Shown piece after piece: positions 1 through 7,917 of a DNA stretch of 40,406 nucleotides. This stretch comes from Ignavibacteria bacterium. GTDB lineage: Bacteria; Bacteroidota; Ignavibacteria; Kapaibacteriales; UBA2268. Location of the stretch: the NCBI GenBank assembly GCA_012522895.1, contig JAAYJM010000195.1, positions 1 to 40,406 of the forward strand. Reading direction: 5' to 3'. The position numbers were made by a program, and so were the translations under genes. Numbering within the stretch: position 1 is the first letter of the stretch; every line of letters begins with the position of its first letter. Below the pieces are notes generated by a model. It did not search any database, had not been told where the DNA came from, and saw nothing but the letters and a program-made list of their open reading frames with translations.

Positions 1-1
1 A

Positions 2-1351
2 AATACTTCTACCATAACTTTCAATCCAGCGCCAGCGGGCTACGGCATAAAGTTCGTTCGCAAGATTGACGGCGAAGAAGTGATAGTGCCGGCTTTGGTC
101 GATTATGTAGTTGATTTGTCGCGCGGGACTACGCTTGGAATTCAGCACAATGGCAAGGAAGTAAGAGTTCAAACCGTGGAGCATGTGATGGCTGCTCTCT
201 ATGGGCTTCAAATTGATAATTGCAAAGTCGAGCTTTCTGAAAGTGAGCCGCCGGTCTGCGATGGCAGTTCAGCTGAATATGTGAAAGTGTTGCTGAAAGC
301 TGGTCTTGTTGAGCAAGAAGAGCAAAGGGAATACTTTGTAATCAACGAAGCTGTGCGATATACAAATGAAAAAAACGGCGTTGATATTGTTGCCCTTCCC
401 ACTGATGACTACCGCATTACCGTGATGATAGATTACCATAATCCCGCACTTGGAAGCCAACACACTGGACTTTTTAATTTAGAAAAAGAATTTGTAAGCG
501 AGTTTGCCTCTGCACGCACTTTTTGTTTTCTTTCCGAAGTAGAAATGCTTTACAATCAAGGCTTAATCAAGGGTGGCAATTTAGATAGCGCGATTGTGAT
601 TGTAGATAAAGAATTTGATGATAAGCAGCTAAAAGAATTGCAAGAAAAATTTAATATGAAAGATGCTCCTGTTCTTGGAGAAACAGGCATATTAAACGAT
701 TCTGCCCTTAGATTTAAAAATGAACCTGCAAGGCATAAATTACTTGATTTGCTTGGAGATTTGTCTTTGGCTGGTGTTCCTTTGAAAGCTCAGATTTTAG
801 CAGCACGCCCGGGCCATGCGGCAAATATCGAATTTGCAAAAAAAATCCGTGCTTTATACAAAAAGACCTCCCCACTTAAAAGATTTCAAATAGATAAAAA
901 CAGCGAATCAGTTTTAAATATAAATGACTTACTGAAAATAATGCCACACCGCTATCCCTTCTTATTGATAGATAAAATTATCGATATAGATTACGAAAAT
1001 AAGACAATACTCGGTGTTAAAAACGTAACTATGAACGAGCAATTTTTTACTGGGCATTTTCCCGGAAAACCTGTAATGCCAGGTGTTTTGATCTGCGAGG
1101 CAATGGCGCAAACTGGTTGTTTGCTGCTTCTTCAAACCCTCGATGATTACACCCAATATCATGTATTTTTCATGGCAATAAAAAATGCAAAGTTCAGAAA
1201 ACCAGTCATCCCTGGCGACCAATTAGTAATGGATTTGCAAATGCTTGGGAAAAAATTTAATTCTTATATGTTTAAAGGGACGGCTTATGTGAATAGCCAA
1301 GTGGTAGCCGAAACAGAATTTAGCGCAGCAGTAATTAAAAAGGAGCTATGA
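2..1351 (+). CDS. lpxC-fabZ: Bifunctional UDP-3-O-acyl-GlcNAc deacetylase / 3-hydroxyacyl-ACP dehydratase (LpxC-FabZ fusion), 5' end outside window
   Basis: This is a fusion of two lipid-related enzymes. The N-terminal part is the zinc deacetylase LpxC, the committed step of lipid A synthesis: VEHVMAAL carries the first zinc histidine, HKLLDLLGDL holds the HxxxD pair, and PGHAANIEFAKKI follows as the third conserved block. From about nt 910 a complete FabZ domain starts (MPHRYPFLLID, then the catalytic GHFPGKPVMPGVLICEAMAQ), which dehydrates 3-hydroxyacyl-ACP in fatty acid synthesis. The ORF track begins at an internal GTG at 80. The same frame is open to nt 2 and encodes LpxC-like sequence (NPAPAGYGIKFVRKIDG), so the true start lies left of the window. 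This fusion is well known in Bacteroidota and Chlorobi. The stop overlaps the lpxA start as ATGA, so the two are probably translationally coupled. Confidence 0.95.
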   Translation, partial: NTSTITFNPAPAGYGIKFVRKIDGEEVIVPALVDYVVDLSRGTTLGIQHNGKEVRVQTVEHVMAALYGLQIDNCKVELSESEPPVCDGSSAEYVKVLLKAGLVEQEEQREYFVINEAVRYTNEKNGVDIVALPTDDYRITVMIDYHNPALGSQHTGLFNLEKEFVSEFASARTFCFLSEVEMLYNQGLIKGGNLDSAIVIVDKEFDDKQLKELQEKFNMKDAPVLGETGILNDSALRFKNEPARHKLLDLLGDLSLAGVPLKAQILAARPGHAANIEFAKKIRALYKKTSPLKRFQIDKNSESVLNINDLLKIMPHRYPFLLIDKIIDIDYENKTILGVKNVTMNEQFFTGHFPGKPVMPGVLICEAMAQTGCLLLLQTLDDYTQYHVFFMAIKNAKFRKPVIPGDQLVMDLQMLGKKFNSYMFKGTAYVNSQVVAETEFSAAVIKKEL

Positions 1352-2127
1352 GCGAAGTAAAAATACACCCGACAGCAATAGTATCGCCAAAAGCTGAAAT
1401 AGGAAAATCAGTGAGAATCGGTGCATTTTCAATCGTTGAAGATGACGTTATAATTGGGGATAACTGCGAGATTAGTTCAAGCGTTGTAATTGCTAATGGC
1501 GCAAGGATTGGGAGGGAATGCAAAATATTCGCCGGCGCAGTTATTTCGACCATTCCGCAAGACCTGAAATTTGAAGGAGAGGAAAGTATAGTCAGCATCG
1601 GCAATCAAAACGTAATTCGCGAATATGCTACTATCAATAGAGGGACAAGCGAGACCGGAAAAACTGTTGTTGGGGATAATAATTTGCTTATGGCATACAC
1701 TCACGTTGCCCACGATTGCGTTCTCGGCAGCAATATAATCTTAGCAAACCTTGCTCATTTAGGCGGGCACGTTGTTATTGAGGATTGGGCAATTCTCGGT
1801 GCCTTTGCAAAAGTGCATCAATTTTGCGTTATTGGTGCTCATTCTATGCTTGCCGCAGATGTGAAAGCTGTAAAAGATGTTTCACCTTATGTGCTTTTGG
1901 GGAGAGAGCCGGCAAAGGTAGAAGGAGTTAATAAAATTGGACTTAGAAGGCGTGGCTTTTCAAACGAACTAATTGAAGAAATTGAAAGTTTTTATAACAC
2001 CGTCCTTTATTCTGGTTTCAACAATAAAGAAGGAATTGCAGAGTTTTTAAAGAAAGAAAAAATCAGCGAAGAAGTAAAAAGCTGTATTAATTTTATTGAG
2101 AATTCAAAAAGAGGAATTCATAGATAA
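1348..2127 (+). CDS. lpxA: Acyl-ACP--UDP-N-acetylglucosamine O-acyltransferase
   Basis: LpxA performs the first acylation of UDP-GlcNAc in lipid A synthesis in the cytoplasm. The 259-residue length is normal for the family. The first two thirds are left-handed beta-helix hexapeptide repeats (for example VRIGAFSIVEDDVIIGDNCEI). The conserved central block includes HVAHDCVLGSNIILANLAHL with the catalytic histidine region, followed by GGHVVIEDWAILGAFAKVHQF. The C-terminus is the usual helical tail. The start overlaps the upstream stop by 4 nt (ATGA), and an AAGGAG lies only about 2 nt upstream of the ATG, so coupling to lpxC-fabZ is likely. It precedes a sugar transferase gene, which fits a cell-envelope operon. 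Confidence 0.96.
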   Translation: MSEVKIHPTAIVSPKAEIGKSVRIGAFSIVEDDVIIGDNCEISSSVVIANGARIGRECKIFAGAVISTIPQDLKFEGEESIVSIGNQNVIREYATINRGTSETGKTVVGDNNLLMAYTHVAHDCVLGSNIILANLAHLGGHVVIEDWAILGAFAKVHQFCVIGAHSMLAADVKAVKDVSPYVLLGREPAKVEGVNKIGLRRRGFSNELIEEIESFYNTVLYSGFNNKEGIAEFLKKEKISEEVKSCINFIENSKRGIHR

Positions 2128-2131
2128 TTCG

Positions 2132-3610
2132 ATGGAAACTTTTACTTTACATCAATTAACTAAAATTGTAAACAACAGCAGCGATTTAAAAATTAAGCCA
2201 AGCGAGATTTTATTAAAAAAAATCGTTGCTGCTGCTATTTTTATTATTTCCGATATTTTGTCCATTGCACTGTCGTTTGGACTTGCGCTTCAAGCTGCTA
2301 ATTTATTTGGATATGGCATAGCAAATTCATCGATCGGGCTTTCAATTTTCTTTTTCTCGCTTTTAATTTTTCCAATTGCATTTGCGCTAAGGCGACTTTA
2401 TCCGGGCTTGGGTATTGATGTAATTGACGAATTAAGAGGGCTAACGCACTCAAGCACCATTGTGTTTGCTGGATTGATTTTCACAAGTTTGTTTTTCGAG
2501 CGTTTTAATAATTTCATATATTTAGTTTTTATCTTTTCTTGGCTAATTTCACTAATTGCTTTGCCGATAGGACGCAGCTTTACTCGGAAACTGTTTTGCA
2601 AAAAAAAGTGGTGGGGTTTGCCCGTCATTATTCTTGGCGCTGGAAATACTGGCGAAAAGATAATAAAAACCTTGCTTAAGCACCAGCAGATTGGATTGCG
2701 TCCAATCGTTGCCGTTGACGATAACGTTGATAAATGGGGCTATATAGAAAAAGTTCCAGTAATTGGTGGCTTAACAATTATTCCGGAGCTTATAAAAAAG
2801 CTTAGTTTGGATTATGCAATTCTGGCAATGCCAAATGCAGAACCGAAGGTGCAAGAGCAGGTAATTGCTAAATATTCTAAATACTTCCACAAAACTTTGA
2901 TTATTCCAGATTTATTTGGTATTTCGAGTGTTTGGATTACTGTGAAAAGCTTCGGTGCATTTTTCGGTTTCGAGCTTCAGCAGAAATTATTAAAAAATTC
3001 TGCTATAATTCAAAAAAGATTCATTGATATATTCCTCTCTTCCTTGTTTATTTTATTGTCGCTTCCCTTTACTTTAGCCATTGCTTTATTAATTAAAATA
3101 GATTCAAAAGGTTCAGTCTTTTTTAAACAGGAAAGAATGGGAAAAAACAACTCGCGCTTCGATATGATTAAATTTCGCACAATGTATACCGATTCCGAAT
3201 ACCGCTTGCAAACGATTTTAAGCCAAAACGAAGAAATGCGTGCCAAATTTAATAAATATCATAAATTAAAAAATGACCCCCGAATGACAAGAATCGGGAA
3301 AATTTTAAGGAAATTTAGTTTAGATGAAGTCCCGCAATTTTTAAATGTGCTAAAAGGGGATATGAGCTTATTGGGTCCCCGGGCTTATCTTGCTTGGGAA
3401 AAACCCAAAATGTTGGGGCAGGAAGATATTATTTTAAGTGTGAAACAAGGGATAACAGGGCTTTGGCAAATTATTGAAAATAGAGATGAAGTTACATTCG
3501 CCGAACGCGTTTCTATTGACGTTTACTATATCAGAAATTGGTCTTTGTTTCTCGATTTTTACATCGTAGTAAGGACGATTGCTTTTGTTTTACTTGGGAA
3601 GAATGCTTGA
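2132..3610 (+). CDS. Polyprenyl-phosphate sugar-1-phosphate transferase (exopolysaccharide/O-antigen initiating enzyme)
   Basis: This is a membrane enzyme that transfers a sugar-1-phosphate onto undecaprenyl phosphate to start polysaccharide synthesis. The N-terminal third has several hydrophobic segments, then a Rossmann-like domain (VIILGAGNTGEKII, PIVAVDD). The C-terminal bacterial sugar transferase domain starts near RFIDIFLSSLF and shows the family blocks KIDSKGSVFFKQERMG, MIKFRTM, LRKFSLDEVPQFLNVLKGDMSLLGPRAYL and QGITGLWQI. The layout matches WcaJ/WbaP/PssY-type enzymes; the sugar is not predictable. The ORF track uses a TTG at 2096 overlapping lpxA. I prefer the ATG at 2132 just after the lpxA stop (492 aa), although the nearest GAGGA is about 16 nt upstream. 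The Wzz-like gene at 7918 may act in the same pathway. A heptamer tandem repeat begins 3 nt after its stop. Confidence 0.9.
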   Translation: METFTLHQLTKIVNNSSDLKIKPSEILLKKIVAAAIFIISDILSIALSFGLALQAANLFGYGIANSSIGLSIFFFSLLIFPIAFALRRLYPGLGIDVIDELRGLTHSSTIVFAGLIFTSLFFERFNNFIYLVFIFSWLISLIALPIGRSFTRKLFCKKKWWGLPVIILGAGNTGEKIIKTLLKHQQIGLRPIVAVDDNVDKWGYIEKVPVIGGLTIIPELIKKLSLDYAILAMPNAEPKVQEQVIAKYSKYFHKTLIIPDLFGISSVWITVKSFGAFFGFELQQKLLKNSAIIQKRFIDIFLSSLFILLSLPFTLAIALLIKIDSKGSVFFKQERMGKNNSRFDMIKFRTMYTDSEYRLQTILSQNEEMRAKFNKYHKLKNDPRMTRIGKILRKFSLDEVPQFLNVLKGDMSLLGPRAYLAWEKPKMLGQEDIILSVKQGITGLWQIIENRDEVTFAERVSIDVYYIRNWSLFLDFYIVVRTIAFVLLGKNA

Positions 3611-3613
3611 TTT

Positions 3614-3646
3614 GTCGGTAGTCGGTAGTCGGTAGTCGGGAATTAG
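3614..3646 (+). repeat. Heptamer tandem repeat (GTCGGTA)3 ending GTCGGGAATTAG
   Basis: Three perfect GTCGGTA units are followed by GTCGGGAATTAG, starting 3 nt after the TGA of the sugar transferase gene. Related repeats lie directly after the CoA-disulfide reductase gene (10880) and at the 3' end of the ccsA-like gene (11242, opposite strand). All three read in the same direction relative to the upstream gene. They resemble in style the short tandemly repeated heptamers of cyanobacteria, but that is only an analogy. Confidence 0.85.
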
Positions 3647-3670
3647 TTTTTATGGAATAAGAAAGGCAGC

Positions 3671-3698
3671 GTCACTCTGAACTCAGTGAAGAATCCAG
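3671..3698 (+). repeat. Dispersed 28-bp repeat (GTCATT-type ... GAATCCAG)
   Basis: This 28-nt stretch aligns without gaps to the inverted pair at 6340-6367 and 6393-6420 (23 of 28 identical to the second). Repeats of the form GTCATTCTGAGC...GCGAAGAATC are familiar from intergenic regions of many environmental genomes. The rest of the 3611-3856 intergenic region shows nothing else I can name. Confidence 0.65.
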
Positions 3699-3856
3699 AT
3701 TGTTTAAGCCCTGATTTTCTTGATTTTTACTTATCCGATTACTCTAAATAGAAGTCCATCATTATAAAAGCCCGACAGCAAAACAGCCGTCTCCTCTGTT
3801 AAAATTTAACAGCCCCACCCAATTTTGTCTAAAAAGAAAAGTATCTAATTCATCGT

Positions 3857-4756
3857 TTAGCAAGAAGCAGCAGCAAGTGCAAGCGAAAGCAATTTGCTTT
3901 TTTCTGAATCGGATCTTGAGGTCAAAACTATTGGCACTGCAGCGCCAAGTATAACAGCTGCCACAGATGCTCCCCCAACGCAGGTGAAGCTCTTATATAA
4001 AATATTCCCAGCCTCAATGTCCGGTGTAAAAAGCAAGTCAGGATCGCCAGCTACTTCACTTTCTAAGCCTTTTACCATTGCAGCCTCTTTCGATAGCGCA
4101 ACATCTAAGGCAAGCGGTCCATCAATCACAGCGTTTTTAATTTGCCCTCGCTTATTCATCATTGTAATAATTGCAGCGTCAGTGCAAGCTGGCATTTTAT
4201 GATTTACAGTTTCAACAGCGGCGAGCATTGCAATTTTCGGCTTTGCTTTCCCTAAGCTATGAAAAATTTTTATTGAATTATTAACGATTGATATTTTATC
4301 TTCCAAGTTTGGAGCAACGTTTTGAGCGGCATCGGTAATTGCAATCAACTTATGATAGCTTGGGGGGTCGAAAAATCCTATGTGGCTTAGCAATTTCCCG
4401 TCCCGCAAGCCATTTTCTTTGTCTAGTATTGCTCTAAGGAAATCTGCAGTGCCTACTAAGCCTTTCATCATAATGTGAGCTTTGTTTTCGCGTATTAATT
4501 TAACGCAAATTTTGCTCGCATTAGAAGGGTTTTCCTCATCAATAATTTCAATGCCTTTCAAATCTACTTTTAGCTTTTCAGCGTTTTCACTTATTTTTTT
4601 TGAATTGCCAACAAGCAAAGGCTGACAGATGCCGCTTGTCCGGGCGGCGCAAACAGCTTCTAATACGTTTTCGTCTTCAGCTGCCGCAACAGCAACCTGC
4701 TTCATTGTTTTTTGTTTCGCGATTTCAATAAAAATATCTAGTTTACTAAACTCCAT
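3857..4756 (-). CDS. ptb: Phosphate butyryltransferase (phosphotransacylase family)
   Basis: The 299-residue protein belongs to the phosphate acetyl/butyryltransferase family and interconverts an acyl-CoA and acyl phosphate in the cytoplasm. Family blocks include KAHIMMKGLVGTADFLRA, GLRDGKLLSHIGFF, ITDAAQNVAPNL, AMLAAVETVNHKMPAC, VIDGPLALDVALS and the C-terminal DIEAGNILYKSF. Length and spacing fit Ptb better than the longer Pta enzymes. It is the last gene of a tight minus-strand set, starting 11 nt after the tauE stop with a GGAG about 5 nt upstream of the ATG. No butyrate or acetate kinase gene is present in the window, so the pathway partner must lie elsewhere. The acyl specificity (butyryl, isobutyryl or other) cannot be read from sequence. 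Confidence 0.85.
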   Translation of the reverse strand: MEFSKLDIFIEIAKQKTMKQVAVAAAEDENVLEAVCAARTSGICQPLLVGNSKKISENAEKLKVDLKGIEIIDEENPSNASKICVKLIRENKAHIMMKGLVGTADFLRAILDKENGLRDGKLLSHIGFFDPPSYHKLIAITDAAQNVAPNLEDKISIVNNSIKIFHSLGKAKPKIAMLAAVETVNHKMPACTDAAIITMMNKRGQIKNAVIDGPLALDVALSKEAAMVKGLESEVAGDPDLLFTPDIEAGNILYKSFTCVGGASVAAVILGAAVPIVLTSRSDSEKSKLLSLALAAASC

Positions 4757-4767
4757 AGATACTCCAT

Positions 4768-5703
4768 TTATTTGAATACTACAAAAATATAATTAATTGC
4801 TAAAAAAAGAATGCAAAGACCGAGCAGCCATTTTATAATTTTTGCCGGTATATGCTTTTGTATGCTTGCACCGATATACATTCCAACAAAGCCACCTACC
4901 CCAAAAAGCATACCAAGTGTCCAATCGGGTGCAATTGCTGTGTTCGTGTAAAATAAAGACAGGATTTGATAAAAAATCACTCCAGCTATTGAAGTTAAGA
5001 AAGTTCCCATTAACGCAGGTCCTGCAACTGTATAGACTGGTAACTTATAAAATGCTATATATACTGGAGCAATTATTGCGCCTCCACCAATTCCATAAGC
5101 TCCCCCGATAATCCCAACAATAAAGCTAATGATGAACATAGAAATTGTAGGAACTCGATAACTTTCTCCATAAAATTCATAAACAAGCTCTTTTAAGTTA
5201 AATTTTTTCACCTTGGAGCGCGGGAGCTTAAGCTTTTCATCGCCTTGCGATTTTGAATGGCTTTTTACTAATTCTTGAAATCTATCTTCTGAGCTATTAT
5301 TATTTTTCTTTGAAAGAATATCAGTTACTAATTTTATTCCGATATAAAGCAGCACAAAGCCAGCAAATATTTTAAAAACCTTTGGGTCTGAAAGAAAGTT
5401 TATTCTAATCAAAGCACCAATAAGCACGCCGGGCAAAGTCCCAGCTACTACAATCCAAGTAAGGGGCCACACCATTCGTCCCTCGCGTATATATTTAAGC
5501 ACTCCACTTGGTATTGAAACTATGTTATATAGTTGATTTGTGGAGCTTACAGCCGGGCTTGTGAAACCAAGAAAGCTTACTTGAAACGGCAATAGCAAAA
5601 AACCTCCCGACACACCGCTTGTAGAAGTGAAAGTAGAAACTAATAATGCAACTAAAGGTGGAATTAGAGGGTGGATTTCAACGCCGGATACTTCAAATAA
5701 CAT
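4768..5703 (-). CDS. TauE/SafE-family membrane permease (putative sulfite/sulfonate anion exporter)
   Basis: This 311-residue integral membrane protein has about eight hydrophobic segments in two halves. Each half begins with a glycine-rich family motif: near residue 20, LLVSTFTSTSGVSGGFLLLPFQV, and near residue 190, SFIVGIIGGAYGIGGGAIIAPVYI. Between the halves is a charged cytoplasmic loop (residues about 130-170). The family moves sulfur-containing or organic anions; the actual substrate is unknown here. The ATG sits 3 nt after the stop of the ftsL-like gene, and the ptb gene follows after 11 nt, so the three are probably co-transcribed, though the functional link is not obvious. Confidence 0.85.
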   Translation of the reverse strand: MLFEVSGVEIHPLIPPLVALLVSTFTSTSGVSGGFLLLPFQVSFLGFTSPAVSSTNQLYNIVSIPSGVLKYIREGRMVWPLTWIVVAGTLPGVLIGALIRINFLSDPKVFKIFAGFVLLYIGIKLVTDILSKKNNNSSEDRFQELVKSHSKSQGDEKLKLPRSKVKKFNLKELVYEFYGESYRVPTISMFIISFIVGIIGGAYGIGGGAIIAPVYIAFYKLPVYTVAGPALMGTFLTSIAGVIFYQILSLFYTNTAIAPDWTLGMLFGVGGFVGMYIGASIQKHIPAKIIKWLLGLCILFLAINYIFVVFK

Positions 5704-5706
5704 AGA

Positions 5707-6039
5707 TTATTCCTTCAAACAAGTTGCAAGTTCCTCAGTTTTTACCATTCCAAGTTGCTTTTCTGCTATTGGGATAATACGGGCTGGAGATTGTAACTCA
5801 ATCAAGCGACTCCTTAACGTATTATTACTGTTTTTCAAAGTAGAATAGCTTTTATCAAGTATTTGATTTTGTTTTAGTAACTTGTTTATATATACAACGT
5901 TAGCAACGTAAAGTATTGTAAAGCCGGAAACTAATGCTATTATCGCAAAGAAAGTCCAGCGGTTTATTAATTCAATATATTGTTTAAATATGGACAAATA
6001 TTTTATTTTTAATAATTTTTTGTAAAAACATTTTTTCAA
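5707..6039 (-). CDS. FtsL/DivIC-like small bitopic cell-division protein
   Basis: This 110-residue protein has a basic cytoplasmic N-terminus, one transmembrane helix at about residues 29-50 (TFFAIIALVSGFTILYVANVV), a short coiled-coil-like stretch rich in N, L and S, and the ending RIIPIAEKQLGMV. That last block is the hallmark of FtsL/DivIC/septum-formation initiator proteins, which sit in the periplasm and help recruit septal peptidoglycan synthases. The track start is a TTG at 6037-6039; no in-frame ATG precedes the membrane segment, so the exact start is uncertain. It is not next to mraW/ftsI/mur genes, where ftsL normally sits, but upstream of tauE and ptb. Confidence 0.7.
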   Translation of the reverse strand: MKKCFYKKLLKIKYLSIFKQYIELINRWTFFAIIALVSGFTILYVANVVYINKLLKQNQILDKSYSTLKNSNNTLRSRLIELQSPARIIPIAEKQLGMVKTEELATCLKE

Positions 6040-6301
6040 ATTAAAAATAAAAAGAATAATAAAAAATTATTTTTTTTATATCCTGCCAATTTGAACATTA
6101 TTCCCCGCTGGCGCTGGTGTATTTTTTTAAACATAATATCTGAGTGTAGCGAGGAATCCGGAGAAGTTGTCAGCTATCGGTCATTGAGCGTAGTCGAAAT
6201 GACCATTGTTCTATTCCAAGCAACAGCTAAGAATCCAGAAGCACCTCCCCTTGCTCCTCTTTGATAGGAGAGGATATCCGAAACACAGAGCAGTGCTGTC
6301 T

Positions 6302-6317
6302 CCCCCGCTGGCGGGGG
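6302..6317. repeat. GC-rich hairpin CCCCCGC-TG-GCGGGGG within a larger composite repeat
   Basis: A 7-bp perfect stem with a TG loop stands out in very AT-rich surroundings. It sits in a composite element from about 6240 to 6328 that begins CACCTCCCCTTGCTCCTC and ends GGGGGTGG. A similar CCCCGCTGGCG string recurs at about 6102. This is likely part of a mobile or dispersed intergenic repeat; its function is unknown. Confidence 0.6.
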
Positions 6318-6339
6318 CAGGGGGTGGAACTTGCATTGG

Positions 6340-6420
6340 GTCATTCCGAGCGTAGCGAGGAATCCAGAGTGATTGCGATATTGAAATGTTTTCTGGATTC
6401 TTCGCTGCGCTCAAAATGAC
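6340..6420. repeat. Inverted pair of 28-bp GTCATT...GAATCCAG repeats (palindromic unit)
   Basis: Positions 6340-6367 (GTCATTCCGAGCGTAGCGAG...) and the reverse complement of 6393-6420 (GTCATTTTGAGCGCAGCGAAG...) match at 24 of 28 bases and are separated by 25 bp. The whole can fold into a long stem-loop, like a REP/BIME or a small MITE. A related single copy is at 3671. Confidence 0.8.
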
Positions 6421-6459
6421 AGTGCCACTCAATTTTCCCCTTTGAAAAAAGTGGCACTG
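6420..6459 (-). terminator. 10-bp perfect inverted repeat downstream of asnS, possible transcript end
   Basis: CAGTGCCACT at 6420-6429 and AGTGGCACTG at 6450-6459 form a perfect 10-bp stem with a 20-nt loop. It lies 43 nt beyond the asnS stop on the minus strand. No T-run follows the stem, so it may stabilise the transcript end or be another repeat rather than an intrinsic terminator. Confidence 0.35.
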
Positions 6460-6502
6460 AGATTTCTCGCCATCTTTTTCCCCCGAGCGAGCAAGAAATT
6501 CT

Positions 6503-7855
6503 TTATGGAGTAATCCTATAAATTGTCCTTGGAAATGGAATTGTTTCGCGAATATGGGCAGCGCCTGTAATCCATTTTACCGTTCTTTCAAGGCCAAGTC
6601 CAAAGCCGCTATGAGGAACTGAGCCATATTTTCTTAAATCAAGATACCACTTAAATTCATCAAGCGGGAGATCATGCTGCTTAATTTTTTCAAGTAATAA
6701 ATCGTAGTTGTCTTCTCTTTGGCTGCCACCAATAAGCTCGCCAGCTTTTTCTGGACCAAGCATATCCATTGCAAGAACTACTTTCGAATTTTCTGGGTCT
6801 TGTTTCATATAAAATGCTTTTGCACCAACAGGATAGCGGTGAATAATGCAAGGCTTATCAAATTGTTCCATTATAGCTTCTTCTTGGACGGTTCCAAAAT
6901 CCTCGCCCCAAGGGAAGGGATGAATGTGAACGTCTTTTCCTTCGCTATCCTTTTGAATTAAAGGAACTTTGTTTTTTATTAGCCAATCTACTGCCTCGCT
7001 ATAACTCATCCGATGGAAAGGACGCTTAACCTTTTCAAGTTTTGTTGTATCGCGTTCAAGAGTAGCAAGTTCTCTGGTGCAAGTTTTCAAGCAATATTGG
7101 ACTATATACTCAATTAAGTCCTCTGCAAGATCCATATCATCATTTATGTCGAAAAATGCCATTTCCGGCTCGACCATCCAAAATTCCGTTAAATGCTTAC
7201 GTGTTTTGGAACGCTCGGCGCGGAATGTGGGACCAAAAGTATAAACTTTCCCAAGTGATAGAGCAGATGCTTCTGCATAAAGTTGCCCGGATTGAGAAAG
7301 ATACGCTTTTCCGAAATCAAAATAATCTGTTTCAAAAAGAGTGGAGGTGCCTTCGCAGGCATTTGGCGTAAGCAGTGGCGAATCCATAAGCTTAAAGCCA
7401 TTCCCATCAAAGAAATCCCTTATTGCCTTGATAATTGCAGCCCGAACTCTCATTATTGCATGCTGTCTTGAAGAGCGGAGCCAAAGATGCCTATGCTCAA
7501 TTAAAAAAGAATCGCCGTGCTCTTTCGGTGTTATTGGGTAATCTTTGGAAAGTTGCAAAATTTCCAAGTCAGTAACATCAATTTCAAAGCCGCCAGGCGC
7601 TCTGTCTTCTTTTTTAACGGTTCCGGTGATGATAAGCGAGGATTCTTGAGTTAATGCTTTTGCTTGTTCAAAAATCTCCTCGCTGACATTTCCTTTAAAA
7701 ATAACGCATTGCGCGATTCCAGTTCCATCTCGCAATATAACGAATTGCAATTTCCCTTTCCCTGTTTTATTGAAAACCCAACCACGCAAGGTTACCTCTT
7801 TCCCGACTACATCGGATAAGTTTTCAATATATTGATAGCTTTTATATCTTGACAT
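6503..7855 (-). CDS. asnS: Asparaginyl-tRNA synthetase
   Basis: AsnS is a class II aminoacyl-tRNA synthetase that charges tRNA-Asn. The N-terminal OB-fold anticodon-binding domain occupies residues about 1-115 (TLRGWVFNKTGKGKLQFVILRDGTG). The catalytic domain then shows motif 1 near HRHLWLRSSRQHAIMRVRAAI, motif 2 near GPTFRAERSKTRKHLTEFWMVE and motif 3 at GFGLGLERTVKWITG. The ending IRETIPFPRTIYR is typical for AsnRS. At 450 residues it has the usual length. The short loop PNACEGTSTLFETDYFDFGKAYLSQSGQLY favours Asn over Asp specificity. It appears to be transcribed alone; a TAAATTTG box lies 39 nt upstream of the ATG. Confidence 0.96.
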   Translation of the reverse strand: MSRYKSYQYIENLSDVVGKEVTLRGWVFNKTGKGKLQFVILRDGTGIAQCVIFKGNVSEEIFEQAKALTQESSLIITGTVKKEDRAPGGFEIDVTDLEILQLSKDYPITPKEHGDSFLIEHRHLWLRSSRQHAIMRVRAAIIKAIRDFFDGNGFKLMDSPLLTPNACEGTSTLFETDYFDFGKAYLSQSGQLYAEASALSLGKVYTFGPTFRAERSKTRKHLTEFWMVEPEMAFFDINDDMDLAEDLIEYIVQYCLKTCTRELATLERDTTKLEKVKRPFHRMSYSEAVDWLIKNKVPLIQKDSEGKDVHIHPFPWGEDFGTVQEEAIMEQFDKPCIIHRYPVGAKAFYMKQDPENSKVVLAMDMLGPEKAGELIGGSQREDNYDLLLEKIKQHDLPLDEFKWYLDLRKYGSVPHSGFGLGLERTVKWITGAAHIRETIPFPRTIYRITP

Positions 7856-7894
7856 AAAACTCTATTATTTGTTAAAAAAATTCTTTTTAAAACA

Positions 7895-7902
7895 CAAATT
7901 TA
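7895..7902 (-). promoter_or_regulatory. Candidate -7 box TAAATTTG upstream of asnS
   Basis: On the minus strand TAAATTTG matches the Bacteroidota -7 consensus TAnnTTTG and lies about 40 nt before the asnS ATG. No TTG is found at the expected -33 distance, so this is a weak call by itself. Confidence 0.3.
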
Positions 7903-7917
7903 CGAATAATTTGCCTT

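Larger units (their letters stand above)
6040..6502. other. 463-bp repeat-rich intergenic region between ftsL-like and asnS genes
   Basis: No credible gene is present. The stretch contains an inverted pair of 28-bp repeats, further partial copies (TGAGTGTAGCGAGGAATCCGG at 6141; GTCATTGAGCGTAGTCGAAATGAC at 6180; AAGAATCCAGAAGC near 6229), a GC-rich hairpin, and a 10-bp perfect inverted repeat at 6420/6450. The 73-codon minus ORF at 6211-6432 is made of these repeats and is not a gene. Confidence 0.8.

Noticed and set aside
80-82. GTG start for LpxC-FabZ as given in the ORF track
   Set aside because: The frame is open to the left edge and the upstream codons encode LpxC-like sequence, so this GTG is internal and the gene is truncated by the window.
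3894-4202. 102-aa plus-strand ORF opposite ptb
   Set aside because: Antisense shadow; the ptb frame carries all conserved family motifs.
6211-6432. 73-aa minus-strand ORF (SGTVILSAAKNPENIS...)
   Set aside because: It is translated entirely from the dispersed intergenic repeats; such ORFs are a known annotation artefact.
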